Origin: Alkalimarinus alittae
Lineage (GTDB): Bacteria > Pseudomonadota > Gammaproteobacteria > Pseudomonadales > Oleiphilaceae
Assembly (NCBI RefSeq): GCF_026016465.1
Contig: NZ_CP100390.1
Span: 2,580,001-2,644,000 of the forward strand
Direction of reading: 5' to 3'
DNA: 64,000 nt
Positions 1-8,440 of the stretch are shown here, piece by piece; positions within the stretch are counted from its first letter, which is position 1, and each line of letters starts with the position of its first letter. Both the position numbers and the translations under genes were made by a program. The notes below the pieces were generated by a model. It was given only the letters and a program-made list of their open reading frames with translations, did no database searches and was not told where the DNA came from.

Positions 1-504
1 GTGTACAATCAACTCATCAGCGCCCGCCTCTTCTATTGCCGAAGCACATGCTAAAGCAAGAGATTTATCTTCATAACCTAATCTCATTTTAGCGGTTAAT
101 GGCGTACCGTCTTGTAAGCCTGCTTTTACCGCCTTAACAATATTGAATAAGTTTTCTGGGTCTGTCAGCAATACAGCGCCCCCATTGCTCTTATTAACCG
201 TTTTTGCGGGACAACCAAAGTTAAGGTCGATTGCGGGAGCCCCTAAGGATGCGGCTAATGCTGCATTTTCTGCCAAACAAACAGGGTCACTGCCCAAAAG
301 TTGCATCCTAACAGGCACCCCTGCGAGGGTTTTCCCGCCATTAAGTAACTCTGGACTAGCACGATAAAATACTTTTTTGGGCAATAGCGTGTTAGTAATT
401 CTGACAAATTCAGTCACGCACACATCAATACCGCCGACTCGCGTCAGTATTTGGCGCATGATATCGTCAGTTAAGCCATCCATTGGAGCTAAAAATATTC
501 TCAC
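1..504 (-). CDS. dusC: tRNA-dihydrouridine(16) synthase DusC, C-terminus off the window
   Basis: This is the N-terminal 168 codons of a flavin-dependent tRNA-dihydrouridine synthase; the rest lies beyond the left edge. Reading the minus strand from a GTG at 504 gives VRIFLAPMDGLTDDIMRQ, then the conserved GSDP and LNFGCPAKTVNKSNGG segments, the latter carrying the Cys of Dus enzymes. The CVTEFVRI and LLPKKVFYR stretches match E. coli DusC as I remember it better than DusA or DusB, so U16 of tRNA is the likely target. It is divergent from riboflavin synthase with about 200 bases between them. The GTG start is inferred from alignment to the DusC N-terminus. Confidence 0.9.
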   Translation of the reverse strand, partial: MRIFLAPMDGLTDDIMRQILTRVGGIDVCVTEFVRITNTLLPKKVFYRASPELLNGGKTLAGVPVRMQLLGSDPVCLAENAALAASLGAPAIDLNFGCPAKTVNKSNGGAVLLTDPENLFNIVKAVKAGLQDGTPLTAKMRLGYEDKSLALACASAIEEAGADELIVH

Positions 505-700
505 TGAAAAACCACTCGCCCTTTATTACTGATACGACCATTTACATCTGTCACGACTTATTAAACCCCAAGCGCTCATCTACGAATTACGATGCGTATG
601 ATATAATTCCTTTCAACTTTTACATAGCATCAATTTGTTTAATAACGTCACCTCACTTTAAGTATCCGTGTTATTGATTTAATCAAGGAGTCAATCGTTT

Positions 701-1306
701 ATGTTCACAGGTATTGTTCAAGGTACTGCCTTTGTTAAATCTATCGCCCCAAAAGATCTATTTTCTCGAATTGCCATAGAGTTCCCCAAGACTGCTTTAA
801 ATAATGTCGCTCAAGGTGCAAGTATCGCCATCAATGGCACCTGCCTAACGGTTTCTGAATTCACTGATAATACGGTTTATTTTGATGTAATGATGGAAAC
901 CCTACGCGTCACGAATCTCTGCCAACTCAAGGTTAATGGTGTTGTTAATTTTGAAAGAGCAGCCAAGTTTGGCGATGAAATTGGAGGGCACTTACTATCA
1001 GGCCATATTCACACGACGGTAGAGGTTTCGTCAGTAGAAAAGACTGAAAACAACTGCATTATTACGTTTAAAGTGCCAACTAAATGGACTAAGTATATTT
1101 TGCCTAAGGGGTTCGTAGCGGTTAACGGCTGTAGTTTAACGGTTGGAGAAGTAGCCAATAACACGTTTAATGTTTACCTAATACCCGAAACACTAAACAT
1201 TACGACCTTTGGAGCTGCAAGCCCCGGCGACATCATAAACTTAGAAGTAGATCATCAAACCCAAACCATTGTTGATACGATTGAGCGCTTAGGGCTAAAA
1301 ATTTAA
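701..1306 (+). CDS. ribE: riboflavin synthase (alpha subunit)
   Basis: Converts two 6,7-dimethyl-8-ribityllumazine molecules into riboflavin, the last step of the pathway (called ribC in E. coli). At 201 residues it has the usual length and the internal duplication: MFTGIVQG at the start, INGTCLTV and ETLRVTNL in the first barrel, EIGGHLLSGHI in the linker, and VNGCSLTVGEV and IPETLNITTFG in the second barrel. An AAGGAG ribosome site at 685-690 precedes the ATG. It stands alone: no other rib gene and no FMN-riboswitch-like leader was seen in the 200 bases upstream. A hairpin terminator follows. Confidence 0.95.
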   Translation: MFTGIVQGTAFVKSIAPKDLFSRIAIEFPKTALNNVAQGASIAINGTCLTVSEFTDNTVYFDVMMETLRVTNLCQLKVNGVVNFERAAKFGDEIGGHLLSGHIHTTVEVSSVEKTENNCIITFKVPTKWTKYILPKGFVAVNGCSLTVGEVANNTFNVYLIPETLNITTFGAASPGDIINLEVDHQTQTIVDTIERLGLKI

Positions 1307-1314
1307 TCCATTCA

Positions 1315-1356
1315 ATACCCATACGCCTATAGGTGTATGGGTATATGGATATTTTT
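1315..1356 (+). terminator. intrinsic terminator after riboflavin synthase
   Basis: Near-perfect inverted repeat 1315-1344, with arms atacccatac and gtatgggtat extended inward by CC/GG pairs, followed by a short T-run at about 1352-1356. It lies between the convergent riboflavin synthase and rlmG genes and may serve both. Confidence 0.7.
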
Positions 1357-1375
1357 GTGCTGTATAAACACGTCG

Positions 1376-2536
1376 TTATCGTTTAACCGATTTAATCACT
1401 ACAAATTTATTACTTGAATCTACCAGCGTTGCATTACCAAATAACTTTTTCAGTTTAATGTGGTAATCCAAGTGTCGGTTGCCTACTACCCAAAACTCAC
1501 CACCCGACTTTAAACACTGCAAAGACTCTTTAAACATCTGCCAACCAACATGCTCACTAATGGCATTTTGCTGATGGAATGGTGGGTTACATAACACCAG
1601 ATCAACACTGTTTTTCGCTATGCCTTCTAAGCAATCCGTTTGATAAAACTCGGCATTACGCTCTGGAAAATAACGCGCGACATTCGCTTTTGCCGACGCC
1701 ACAGCCATATTCGACTCATCACAAAATATTAAGTCTGCATTAGGGTTTAACTGTGCAGCTGAAATACCGACTACGCCATTACCGCAAGCCAAATCAACAA
1801 TTGTTAGTAGGTCATCAGATTCCGGCATGACCGCTAACAATAAACGGGTTCCGATATCCAAGCTATCACGCGAGAATACGTTTGAGTGATTAAGTAAATC
1901 AACATCAATTTCTTCAATGGTATAGGTGGTTGGATAGGGATTTGTAGGCGTGAGTGATGAATCAAAGTGACTAAAAATAAGTCGCGCTTTTTTGGTCGCT
2001 AGCGAGGTGGTTGTCTCGCCGACTATTTGACCGAGTGTCGTCAATACCGTCATAGGTAAGTACTTAACCATCACACCACCCACAATATGTGTATCGTCGC
2101 TCATATTGCTTCGCAAACGTTGCATCACATCGGCAAAATAGCCATGATTTCTAGGGAGTTTGTAAATAATTAAATCATACGGTTTAACCGGTATTGCCGT
2201 GTTGTCGATAAACGAAACATCACGTTCACCATACCCATTACCTTTAACATTTTGTGAAATGGCGTGCTGAGAAACAAGAGAGTCCGTTATTACATCAATA
2301 GAGACGGGGTGACCTGAAGCAGCCAGCATTTGGCACATAAAGCTGGTAATAGCACCAAATTGATCGTCAAAAACTAAAACACGTTTCTTGTCCTTTAACT
2401 CCGCCTGCTGTTCATGCAGATGTTTGATCAATAACTCGTCGGCAGCATCCCATGCTCTAAGCCTATCAGCAGCTCTTACAGGGAAACGTTTTAGCGTAAG
2501 TAAGCCTAATGGTGTTTGTAGTTCGGTTTCGGTCAT
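1376..2536 (-). CDS. rlmG: 23S rRNA (guanine1835-N2)-methyltransferase RlmG
   Basis: SAM-dependent methylation of G1835 in 23S rRNA. The 386 residues have the two-lobed RlmG/RsmC architecture: an N-terminal degenerate methyltransferase-like domain (about 1-200) and a catalytic domain with the SAM-binding motif IVDLACGNGVVG and the N2-guanine signature LCNPPFHQQ. Segments such as ANVARYF and GNRHLDYHIKLKKLFGN align with E. coli RlmG from memory. The ATG at 2536 gives the full family N-terminus. It converges on riboflavin synthase and diverges from elbB. Confidence 0.95.
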   Translation of the reverse strand: MTETELQTPLGLLTLKRFPVRAADRLRAWDAADELLIKHLHEQQAELKDKKRVLVFDDQFGAITSFMCQMLAASGHPVSIDVITDSLVSQHAISQNVKGNGYGERDVSFIDNTAIPVKPYDLIIYKLPRNHGYFADVMQRLRSNMSDDTHIVGGVMVKYLPMTVLTTLGQIVGETTTSLATKKARLIFSHFDSSLTPTNPYPTTYTIEEIDVDLLNHSNVFSRDSLDIGTRLLLAVMPESDDLLTIVDLACGNGVVGISAAQLNPNADLIFCDESNMAVASAKANVARYFPERNAEFYQTDCLEGIAKNSVDLVLCNPPFHQQNAISEHVGWQMFKESLQCLKSGGEFWVVGNRHLDYHIKLKKLFGNATLVDSSNKFVVIKSVKR

Positions 2537-2715
2537 TGGGATCCTGCACGCCTCTAATCATTGATATAAAACAGCCCGCTATTGTACACACTAAATACGT
2601 TAGGTTTATAGTACTAAAGTGCGCCTTGACAGGTGATGCATACTCATCAACTATTAGAGCCCTCACGAACGTAGATGTGTCTCTATCGACTCAACATAAA
2701 CATATGGAGCAATAA

Positions 2716-3378
2716 ATGAAGAAAGTAGCGGTAATTCTCTCTGGCTGCGGCGTATTTGATGGTTCAGAAATCTATGAAACGGTAATTACGTTACTAGCAC
2801 TCGATAGCCACGATGCTCAGTATCAGTGCTTTGCGCCTAACACGCCGCAACTTCATGTTATAGACCATTTAAAGGGGGATATTGCAGTAGGTGAGACCCG
2901 CAATGTTTTAGTTGAAGCGGCTCGCTTAGCGCGCGGTGAGATTAAAGACTTAGCTGACCTAAATGAAAAAGAATTTGATGCGATTATCTTCCCAGGTGGA
3001 TTTGGCGCAGCGAAGAATCTAAGTGATTTTGCAGTAAACGGCGCATCAATGGTTATTAACCTTCAGGTTAAAGCCGCTGCCCGAGCCTTTGCTCTAGCCA
3101 AGAAACCTGCCGGCTATATCTGTATCGCACCGACATTAATTGCGGGTATTTATGAACATGGCGCTGAATGCACCATAGGTAATGATCCTGATACGGCTGC
3201 TGCCATTAATACGATGGGCGCCAAGCATATTAATTGTGAGGTGGATGATGTTGTCATTGATGAGAAAAACAAGATTGTCTCTACGCCTGCTTATATGCTA
3301 GCAGAAAGAATATCAGAGGCGGCAGCAGGCATAGAAAAATTAGTCGGCAGTGTTCTCAACATGACTGATGCTAAATAG
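2716..3378 (+). CDS. elbB: ElbB, DJ-1/PfpI-like glyoxalase III-type protein
   Basis: Member of the DJ-1/PfpI class I amidotransferase-like superfamily, ElbB (YhbL) subgroup, of about 217-220 residues; this one has 220. Visible hallmarks are MKKVAVILSGCGVFDGSEI at the start, the IIFPGGFGAAKNLSDFA loop, and a nucleophile-elbow-like GYICIAPT with Cys in the expected place. E. coli ElbB has been described as a glyoxalase and was originally linked to isoprenoid synthesis; the physiological role is uncertain. A GGAGC ribosome site lies just upstream. Confidence 0.9.
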   Translation: MKKVAVILSGCGVFDGSEIYETVITLLALDSHDAQYQCFAPNTPQLHVIDHLKGDIAVGETRNVLVEAARLARGEIKDLADLNEKEFDAIIFPGGFGAAKNLSDFAVNGASMVINLQVKAAARAFALAKKPAGYICIAPTLIAGIYEHGAECTIGNDPDTAAAINTMGAKHINCEVDDVVIDEKNKIVSTPAYMLAERISEAAAGIEKLVGSVLNMTDAK

Positions 3379-3415
3379 ACCTAGCGAGTGATTCTGGAAG
3401 ACTCATTCAGTGTTC

Positions 3416-3943
3416 TTACTTTCTTGAATTAGCCCAAGGATCTACACGACCGCCATCGTTAGAGTTGGGTGAGCTAGCAGGTTTTGGATGGCTACGCTCA
3501 CCCCCTCTACTGCTAGCGTAACCGCCACTGCGCTGCCCTCCATACTTTTTACCTGACGCAGATGACGAGCGGTAGGCCGCTGCTTTCTTCGCTTGTTTTT
3601 CGCGTAAACGCTCAGCATCTTCAAAACTCAATTCCGCAGGTTCTCCAGGCGTATGACCCTCAGGTACGATACGATCTCTTGGAGGGACAGAAAACTGCTC
3701 AGAAGACGCATTAGGCAAGTTTTTAAACTGATACAAATAAAAGCTTTCGACTTTTTCACGCGCCCAATCGGTTTTTTTAAGAAATTTCACGCTGGACTCA
3801 ATGCTTGGATTAGTCTTAAAGCAATTGATATTCAAGTAGGCGAATAAAATCTCAAAACCATAATAATCGACCAATTCAATCAACAAGTTTTTTAAACTCA
3901 AGCCGTGTAACGGGTTATTCTTGTAGTTGACTTCATCATTCAT
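3416..3943 (-). CDS. VF530 (DUF2132)-type DNA-binding protein with basic tail
   Basis: The first about 75 residues, from [17 protein letters not shown] to [15 protein letters not shown], match the small VF530 family, a compact helical fold with a NNPLHG start. The family is usually only about 75-90 residues; here a roughly 95-residue low-complexity tail follows, rich in Ser, Gly, Arg and Lys and containing a Lys/Arg/Ala-rich helix. The tail could bind nucleic acid. I prefer the ATG at 3943 over one at 3994 because it places the family N-terminus correctly. The function is unknown beyond presumed DNA binding. Confidence 0.75.
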   Translation of the reverse strand: MNDEVNYKNNPLHGLSLKNLLIELVDYYGFEILFAYLNINCFKTNPSIESSVKFLKKTDWAREKVESFYLYQFKNLPNASSEQFSVPPRDRIVPEGHTPGEPAELSFEDAERLREKQAKKAAAYRSSSASGKKYGGQRSGGYASSRGGERSHPKPASSPNSNDGGRVDPWANSRK

Positions 3944-4042
3944 GTTAGTATCCAAACAAATTAGTGTAGGTTCATGCATTATACCTGTGAGCACACAGAC
4001 AACCTATAGCCGTTATAACTTTGTTTGATTATCGGCTCCATC

Positions 4043-4981
4043 TTAAGGCAGAAAACGAGTCCACTGTTCAGAAACGTCTCGATCTTGAATAATTATATCT
4101 GTTCCATCCTGTTGCCATATATTATTTAAATGAACTTCACACGCATGTAATAGATGATGGCTTGTCAGTAACTTTAGATCATCACTGGCTGAAAGTGGCT
4201 GTTCTAATCGCTTTAAATACATCTCACCATTAAGACTATATATTTTATCGCCCACTATCGGGTGCCCTAAACTTGCGAGCTGTGCTCGAATTTGGTGTTT
4301 TCGGCCAGTAAACAGTTCGCACTGAATCAATGAAAATCCAGCGCGCTGACCCAACACTTTAAACCCGGTTTTACTCTTTTTACCTTCACCATTTACGACT
4401 TTGTGCATTTGGCACCTAATAGGACTATCTGCAAGCGTCGATAAATCACATTCATACTCTAGCGCTTGCCAAGTAGGCTCACCATAGACTATTGCATGAT
4501 ATATTTTTCGTTTGATGAGTCGAGAGAGTTCGGGCTGATATTGTTTAGCCATCGCATTAGTCTGAGCGACTAACAACACTCCCGAGGTTTCAAGATCTAG
4601 GCGATGTAATAAATGGGCTTCAGGCCAGGGACTTTCTCGACGCAAAAGCTGAATTAGCGTGTTATAAACGTTTCGCGTCGTGCGGTTAACCGGCAGATTT
4701 GAAGGTTTATGAATAGCCGCTATTTCATGGTTAGACCAGAGTAACCGCCAATTCGTATCAACCTCAGCTTCTTGGTAATCAGGAACCGTATAGCTAACAA
4801 GCTGCCCTTCGGCGATGACTACACTTTCACGAACAGCCGTATTATCGACTTGAATGTGGCCGGAATTCAGCAACGAAAGCCACTGATCGGCATTAAGATA
4901 AGGTATACAAGGTAACAAACAATCGAGTAAAGATTGAGAGGCTTGCCGCTGGGTTACAGTAAAGGAAAATTGAGCATCCAA
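4043..4981 (-). CDS. RluA-family pseudouridine synthase with S4-like N-terminus
   Basis: Isomerises uridine to pseudouridine in rRNA or tRNA. It has a short S4-like RNA-binding segment (about residues 25-65), then the catalytic domain with HLLHRLDLETSGVLL, where Asp129 is the presumed nucleophile, and GRKHQIRAQLASLGHPIVGD. The exact RNA target cannot be told from sequence. No ATG fits the N-terminus; a TTG at 4981 preceded by AGAGG at a suitable distance is the best start. It is one of three RluA-superfamily genes in the window. Confidence 0.85.
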   Translation of the reverse strand: MDAQFSFTVTQRQASQSLLDCLLPCIPYLNADQWLSLLNSGHIQVDNTAVRESVVIAEGQLVSYTVPDYQEAEVDTNWRLLWSNHEIAAIHKPSNLPVNRTTRNVYNTLIQLLRRESPWPEAHLLHRLDLETSGVLLVAQTNAMAKQYQPELSRLIKRKIYHAIVYGEPTWQALEYECDLSTLADSPIRCQMHKVVNGEGKKSKTGFKVLGQRAGFSLIQCELFTGRKHQIRAQLASLGHPIVGDKIYSLNGEMYLKRLEQPLSASDDLKLLTSHHLLHACEVHLNNIWQQDGTDIIIQDRDVSEQWTRFLP

Positions 4982-5020
4982 CGTGCTGAGCCTCTATTTT
5001 AATGTTGACCTACTTGCTGG

Positions 5021-5695
5021 TTACCATGCCAACCAAATAACATGTTTAGCCCCTTTACCGGGCTTGTGCGCTCTGACGGTTTCAGCTGTAACCTGAAAGC
5101 CCGCACGGCGTAAACGCTCGGTAAATGTGGGGTCTTCACCCGCTGACCAATACGCCAATATACCGCCCGATTTAAGTGCACTTTGCGCTTCTGCGATACC
5201 TTCAGGTGAATAAATCCAATCGTTCTCTTTGCGTGTTAAGCCTTCTGGCCCGTTATCTACATCGAGCAAAATCGCATCATAGAAGCCCTCTTCACGCTTC
5301 ATCAGCTGACCGACATCGCCCAAGTGAATCTTTGTTCTAGGGTCATTTAAAGGATAACCTGATGCAGCCCCTAGCGGCCCTCTATTCCACTCCACAACCT
5401 CCGGCACAAGCTCTGCCACAGTCACTTCTGCATCGTCTTTAAGCGAGCCTAGTGCGGCTGCGAGCGTAAAGCCCATCCCCATCCCACCGATTAGCACTTT
5501 AACGTCTTTGCGGTTGGCAATACGTTCGCACGCCAATGTTGCTAAGGCATCTTCAGAGCCATGAAGGCGAGTATTCATCAACTCACCGGTTTTACCTGCA
5601 ATTTTGATTGCAAATTCATCATTACGTTGAAGGAGTCTAAGTTGAGAACCTTGACCAGGAATGATAGCCGTACCGATTTCATTAAAACGGGCCAT
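5021..5695 (-). CDS. spermidine-synthase-like SAM-binding protein
   Basis: A Rossmann-fold protein of the SpeE/spermine synthase-like group. Visible motifs are VLIGGMGMGFTLAAAL (SAM-binding glycine loop), VTVAELVPEVVEWNRG (acidic end of strand 2), and DAILLDVDNGPEGLT. It lacks the usual N-terminal beta domain of true spermidine synthases and is only about 224 residues, so polyamine synthesis is doubtful; such proteins are often annotated as spermidine synthase or methyltransferase. The ATG at 5695 (GAGTG upstream) is preferred over a TTG at 5707. Confidence 0.75.
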   Translation of the reverse strand: MARFNEIGTAIIPGQGSQLRLLQRNDEFAIKIAGKTGELMNTRLHGSEDALATLACERIANRKDVKVLIGGMGMGFTLAAALGSLKDDAEVTVAELVPEVVEWNRGPLGAASGYPLNDPRTKIHLGDVGQLMKREEGFYDAILLDVDNGPEGLTRKENDWIYSPEGIAEAQSALKSGGILAYWSAGEDPTFTERLRRAGFQVTAETVRAHKPGKGAKHVIWLAW

Positions 5696-5747
5696 GTAAA
5701 CACTCAATGAGAGTTAAAAAAGGGGCTAGATTATAACGCGAGAACGG

Positions 5748-5785
5748 AGACCTATACCATTGTTTTAAACTAATGGCATAGGTCT
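5748..5785 (-). terminator. long hairpin downstream of urtE
   Basis: Fourteen-base inverted repeat, 5748-5761 with 5772-5785. In minus-strand RNA the single mismatch becomes a G-U pair, so pairing is complete. No U-run follows, so it may act as a transcript-stabilising end rather than a classic terminator of the urt operon. Confidence 0.5.
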
Positions 5786-5818
5786 TAGCGGGGTAGAATG
5801 GCGGTCTCTTTTAAGGGC

Positions 5819-6514
5819 TTAAACCGTCAAGTATTCCTTGATGAGGTCTTCTGATAAGTCATCAATATTGCCGATAGCAACACGTTTACCTCTTTCCATA
5901 ATACAAAAGTTATCCGCAACTTTTCGGGCAAAAGGTAGCTTTTGCTCTACCAGTAACACTGTGAGCCCAGTTTCTTGATTTAATTTACGAATAATATCGC
6001 CAATTTCTTGCACAACATTAGGCTGAATACCCTCTGTAGGCTCATCAAGAATAAGCAGTTTCGGATCAACCACCAACGCGCGACCTATCGCTAACTGCTG
6101 CTGTTGACCACCCGATAGATCACCGCCTCTGCGATTAATCATCTCTTTAAGCACAGGGAAAAGCTCATAGATAAAGTCAGGTATTTTCTTAATGTTATCT
6201 TTTCTTGCCGATAGACCAATTTGTAGGTTCTCTTCTACGGTCATCGCAGGGAATATTTGTCGTCCTTGAGGAACATAACCAATCCCCATTGATGCTCTTT
6301 TTTCAGCAGAGTAATCAAATAGGCTTTGCCCCATAAACTGAGCGTTACCTGACTTAATGGGCAACAACCCCATAATGCAGCCTAACAACGTGGTCTTACC
6401 AACGCCATTTCGTCCCATTAAAACGGTACATTTCCCTTCTTCTACATGAAGATTAAGATCCCAAAGCGTATGGCTTTCACCATAAAACTGGTTGAGGTTT
6501 TCTATTGTAAGCAT
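5819..6514 (-). CDS. urtE: urea ABC transporter ATPase UrtE
   Basis: Second ATPase of the branched-chain-type (HAAT) urea importer. From MLTIENLNQFYGESHTLWDL the protein shows Walker A GRNGVGKTT, the ABC signature LSGGQQQQLAIGRAL, Walker B LLILDEPTEGIQP and the switch His in LLVEQK. The EGIQP after Walker B is typical of UrtE/LivF. The reading frame extends upstream to 6592, but the ATG at 6514, with GGGAGAG just upstream and only 4 bases after the urtD stop, is the natural start. Confidence 0.95.
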   Translation of the reverse strand: MLTIENLNQFYGESHTLWDLNLHVEEGKCTVLMGRNGVGKTTLLGCIMGLLPIKSGNAQFMGQSLFDYSAEKRASMGIGYVPQGRQIFPAMTVEENLQIGLSARKDNIKKIPDFIYELFPVLKEMINRRGGDLSGGQQQQLAIGRALVVDPKLLILDEPTEGIQPNVVQEIGDIIRKLNQETGLTVLLVEQKLPFARKVADNFCIMERGKRVAIGNIDDLSEDLIKEYLTV

Positions 6515-6518
6515 GTCA

Positions 6519-7355
6519 TCACTCTCCCAGATAAACTTCTTTAACGCGTGCATCGCTTTGAATCTGATCCATAGACCCCTCTGCAAGCACACTCCCCTGA
6601 TGTAAAACCGTCACTTTTTTAGCAATTGACCGAACAAAGTCCATATCATGCTCGACGACAATCACGGAATGTTTACCTGCTAATGAGGTCAATAGCTCAG
6701 CGGTTCTATCCATTTCTTGGTGGGTCATACCTGCAACCGGCTCATCAACCAGCAATAACCTAGGGTTTTGCATCAATAGCATGCCAATTTCTAGCCACTG
6801 TTTCTGGCCATGAGACAATGCACCTGATCGCGCCATACTATGCTCTTGCAGTCCAATTTGAACCATCACCTGTTCTATATGATCTTTTTGCTCACCCTTC
6901 AGCTTAGAGAATAACGTCGGGAGTACACCGCGAGGCCCCGCCATCGCCAACTCAAGATTATCGAACACCGACTGTTCTTCAAACACAGTCGGTTTTTGAA
7001 ACTTTCGGCCGATTCCTGCCTGGGCTATTTCTGGCTCACTCATCTCAAGAAGGTTAATCTTTTGGCCAAAATACGCAGTCCCCGTATCAGGCTTGGTTTT
7101 GCCGGTTATGATATCCATCATCGTGGTTTTACCTGCGCCATTAGGCCCGATAATGCAACGCAACTCACCTTCATCTATATAGAGGTTTAGGTTATTAATA
7201 GCCTTGAACCCATCAAAACTAACACTCACATCTTCAACATACAGCATGCAACCATTCTTTATCTCAAGGCGTTTATCTGCCTGAGGGGCCACAAGGTCAA
7301 ACACACGATCACGCTCACGAATAGAGTCTAAATAAGTCGTAACTGAAATACTCAT
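6519..7355 (-). CDS. urtD: urea ABC transporter ATPase UrtD
   Basis: LivG-like ATPase of the urea importer, 278 residues. Walker A is GPNGAGKTTMMD, the signature is LSHGQKQWLEIGMLL and Walker B is LLLVDEPVAGMTHQE. The LSHGQKQWLEIG form is characteristic of UrtD rather than LivG. An N-terminal extension of about 35 residues precedes the ABC domain (MLYVEDVSVSFDGFKAI). The start overlaps the urtC stop by four bases (ATGA), implying translational coupling. Confidence 0.95.
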   Translation of the reverse strand: MSISVTTYLDSIRERDRVFDLVAPQADKRLEIKNGCMLYVEDVSVSFDGFKAINNLNLYIDEGELRCIIGPNGAGKTTMMDIITGKTKPDTGTAYFGQKINLLEMSEPEIAQAGIGRKFQKPTVFEEQSVFDNLELAMAGPRGVLPTLFSKLKGEQKDHIEQVMVQIGLQEHSMARSGALSHGQKQWLEIGMLLMQNPRLLLVDEPVAGMTHQEMDRTAELLTSLAGKHSVIVVEHDMDFVRSIAKKVTVLHQGSVLAEGSMDQIQSDARVKEVYLGE

Positions 7356-8437
7356 GCGGCTGCCCCCTTACGGTTCATAAAGCCGGCAATGCCTTTTGGA
7401 AGATATAGCGTACCAAGAACAAACAAGCCACCTAATGCAAATAGCCATACTTCTGGCATTGCTACGGTAAAGTAACTTTTGGCATAGTTCACCGCAATCG
7501 CGCCAATGACAGCACCGTATAGTGTTGCTCGTCCACCAATCGCGACCCAGACCACTAACTCAATGGAATTAAGAGGTGAAAATTCATTCGGGTTAATGAT
7601 CCCCACTTGAGGAACATATAACGCACCCGCAATGCCGGCTAGCGCAGCGGAGAATACAAAGACCCAAAGCTTAACTTTGTCGACACGGTATCCGATAAAA
7701 CGCGTTCGATCTTCCGAATCACGTATCGCCATACATACTCGACCGAGTTTAGACGTCACTATATATCGACAGGCAATATAGCCAAGAGCAAGAAACACCG
7801 CTGAAAGCGCAAACAAGGTGAGTCTTGTACTATTGGATTGTAAGCTAAACCCTAATATGTCTTTAAAGTCTGTCAGACCGTTATTTCCGCCAAAGCCCAT
7901 TTCATTTCGATAGAACGCGAGCATAAGCGCGTAGGTCATGGCCTGAGTAATGATTGACAAATATACACCCGTTACACGTGAACGGAATGCCAACCAACCA
8001 AACACAAAGGCTAAAATGCCAGGTACTAACACCACCATAATCATGGCAAACCAGAACATATCAAACCCTTGCCAAAACCAAGGCAGCTCTTTCCAGTCTA
8101 GAAACACCATAAAGTCAGGAAGGATCGGATCACCGTACACACCCCGATCGCCAATCTGCCTCATCAAGTACATACCCATGGCGTAACCACCCAAGGCAAA
8201 AAATGCACCGTGCCCTAAACTTAAAATGCCCATATACCCCCATACAAGGTCAACCGCTATGGCGAGTAATGCAAAGGTTAAATACTTACCGAGTAACGTG
8301 ACGGTATAGGTTGATATGTGTAACGCATTGCCTTCAGGTACAAATATGTTTAACCCTAGAACGGCAACAGTTACGATCGCGAGAACGATTAGAAATATTT
8401 GAGATTTCTTATCAAATAATTGTTTATTAGTATGCAT
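7352..8437 (-). CDS. urtC: urea ABC transporter permease UrtC
   Basis: LivM-like inner-membrane permease, 361 residues, with about ten hydrophobic segments. Diagnostic stretches are LVWGYMGILSLGHGAFFALGG near residue 65 and the EAA-like region MAIRDSEDRTRFIGYRVDK near residue 235. The GVYGDPILPDF periplasmic loop is typical of UrtC. It starts 4 bases after urtB and overlaps urtD, so it belongs to one transcription unit. Confidence 0.95.
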   Translation of the reverse strand: MHTNKQLFDKKSQIFLIVLAIVTVAVLGLNIFVPEGNALHISTYTVTLLGKYLTFALLAIAVDLVWGYMGILSLGHGAFFALGGYAMGMYLMRQIGDRGVYGDPILPDFMVFLDWKELPWFWQGFDMFWFAMIMVVLVPGILAFVFGWLAFRSRVTGVYLSIITQAMTYALMLAFYRNEMGFGGNNGLTDFKDILGFSLQSNSTRLTLFALSAVFLALGYIACRYIVTSKLGRVCMAIRDSEDRTRFIGYRVDKVKLWVFVFSAALAGIAGALYVPQVGIINPNEFSPLNSIELVVWVAIGGRATLYGAVIGAIAVNYAKSYFTVAMPEVWLFALGGLFVLGTLYLPKGIAGFMNRKGAAA

Positions 8438-8440
8438 GAT

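Noticed and set aside
143-367. 74-codon plus-strand frame
   Set aside because: It lies wholly opposite dusC, whose reading is supported by family motifs; this is a shadow frame.
483-677. 64-codon plus-strand frame before riboflavin synthase
   Set aside because: Overlaps the dusC start, has no ribosome site and no protein-like pattern.
505-700. FMN riboswitch ahead of riboflavin synthase
   Set aside because: The leader is short and lacks the conserved RFN-element blocks.
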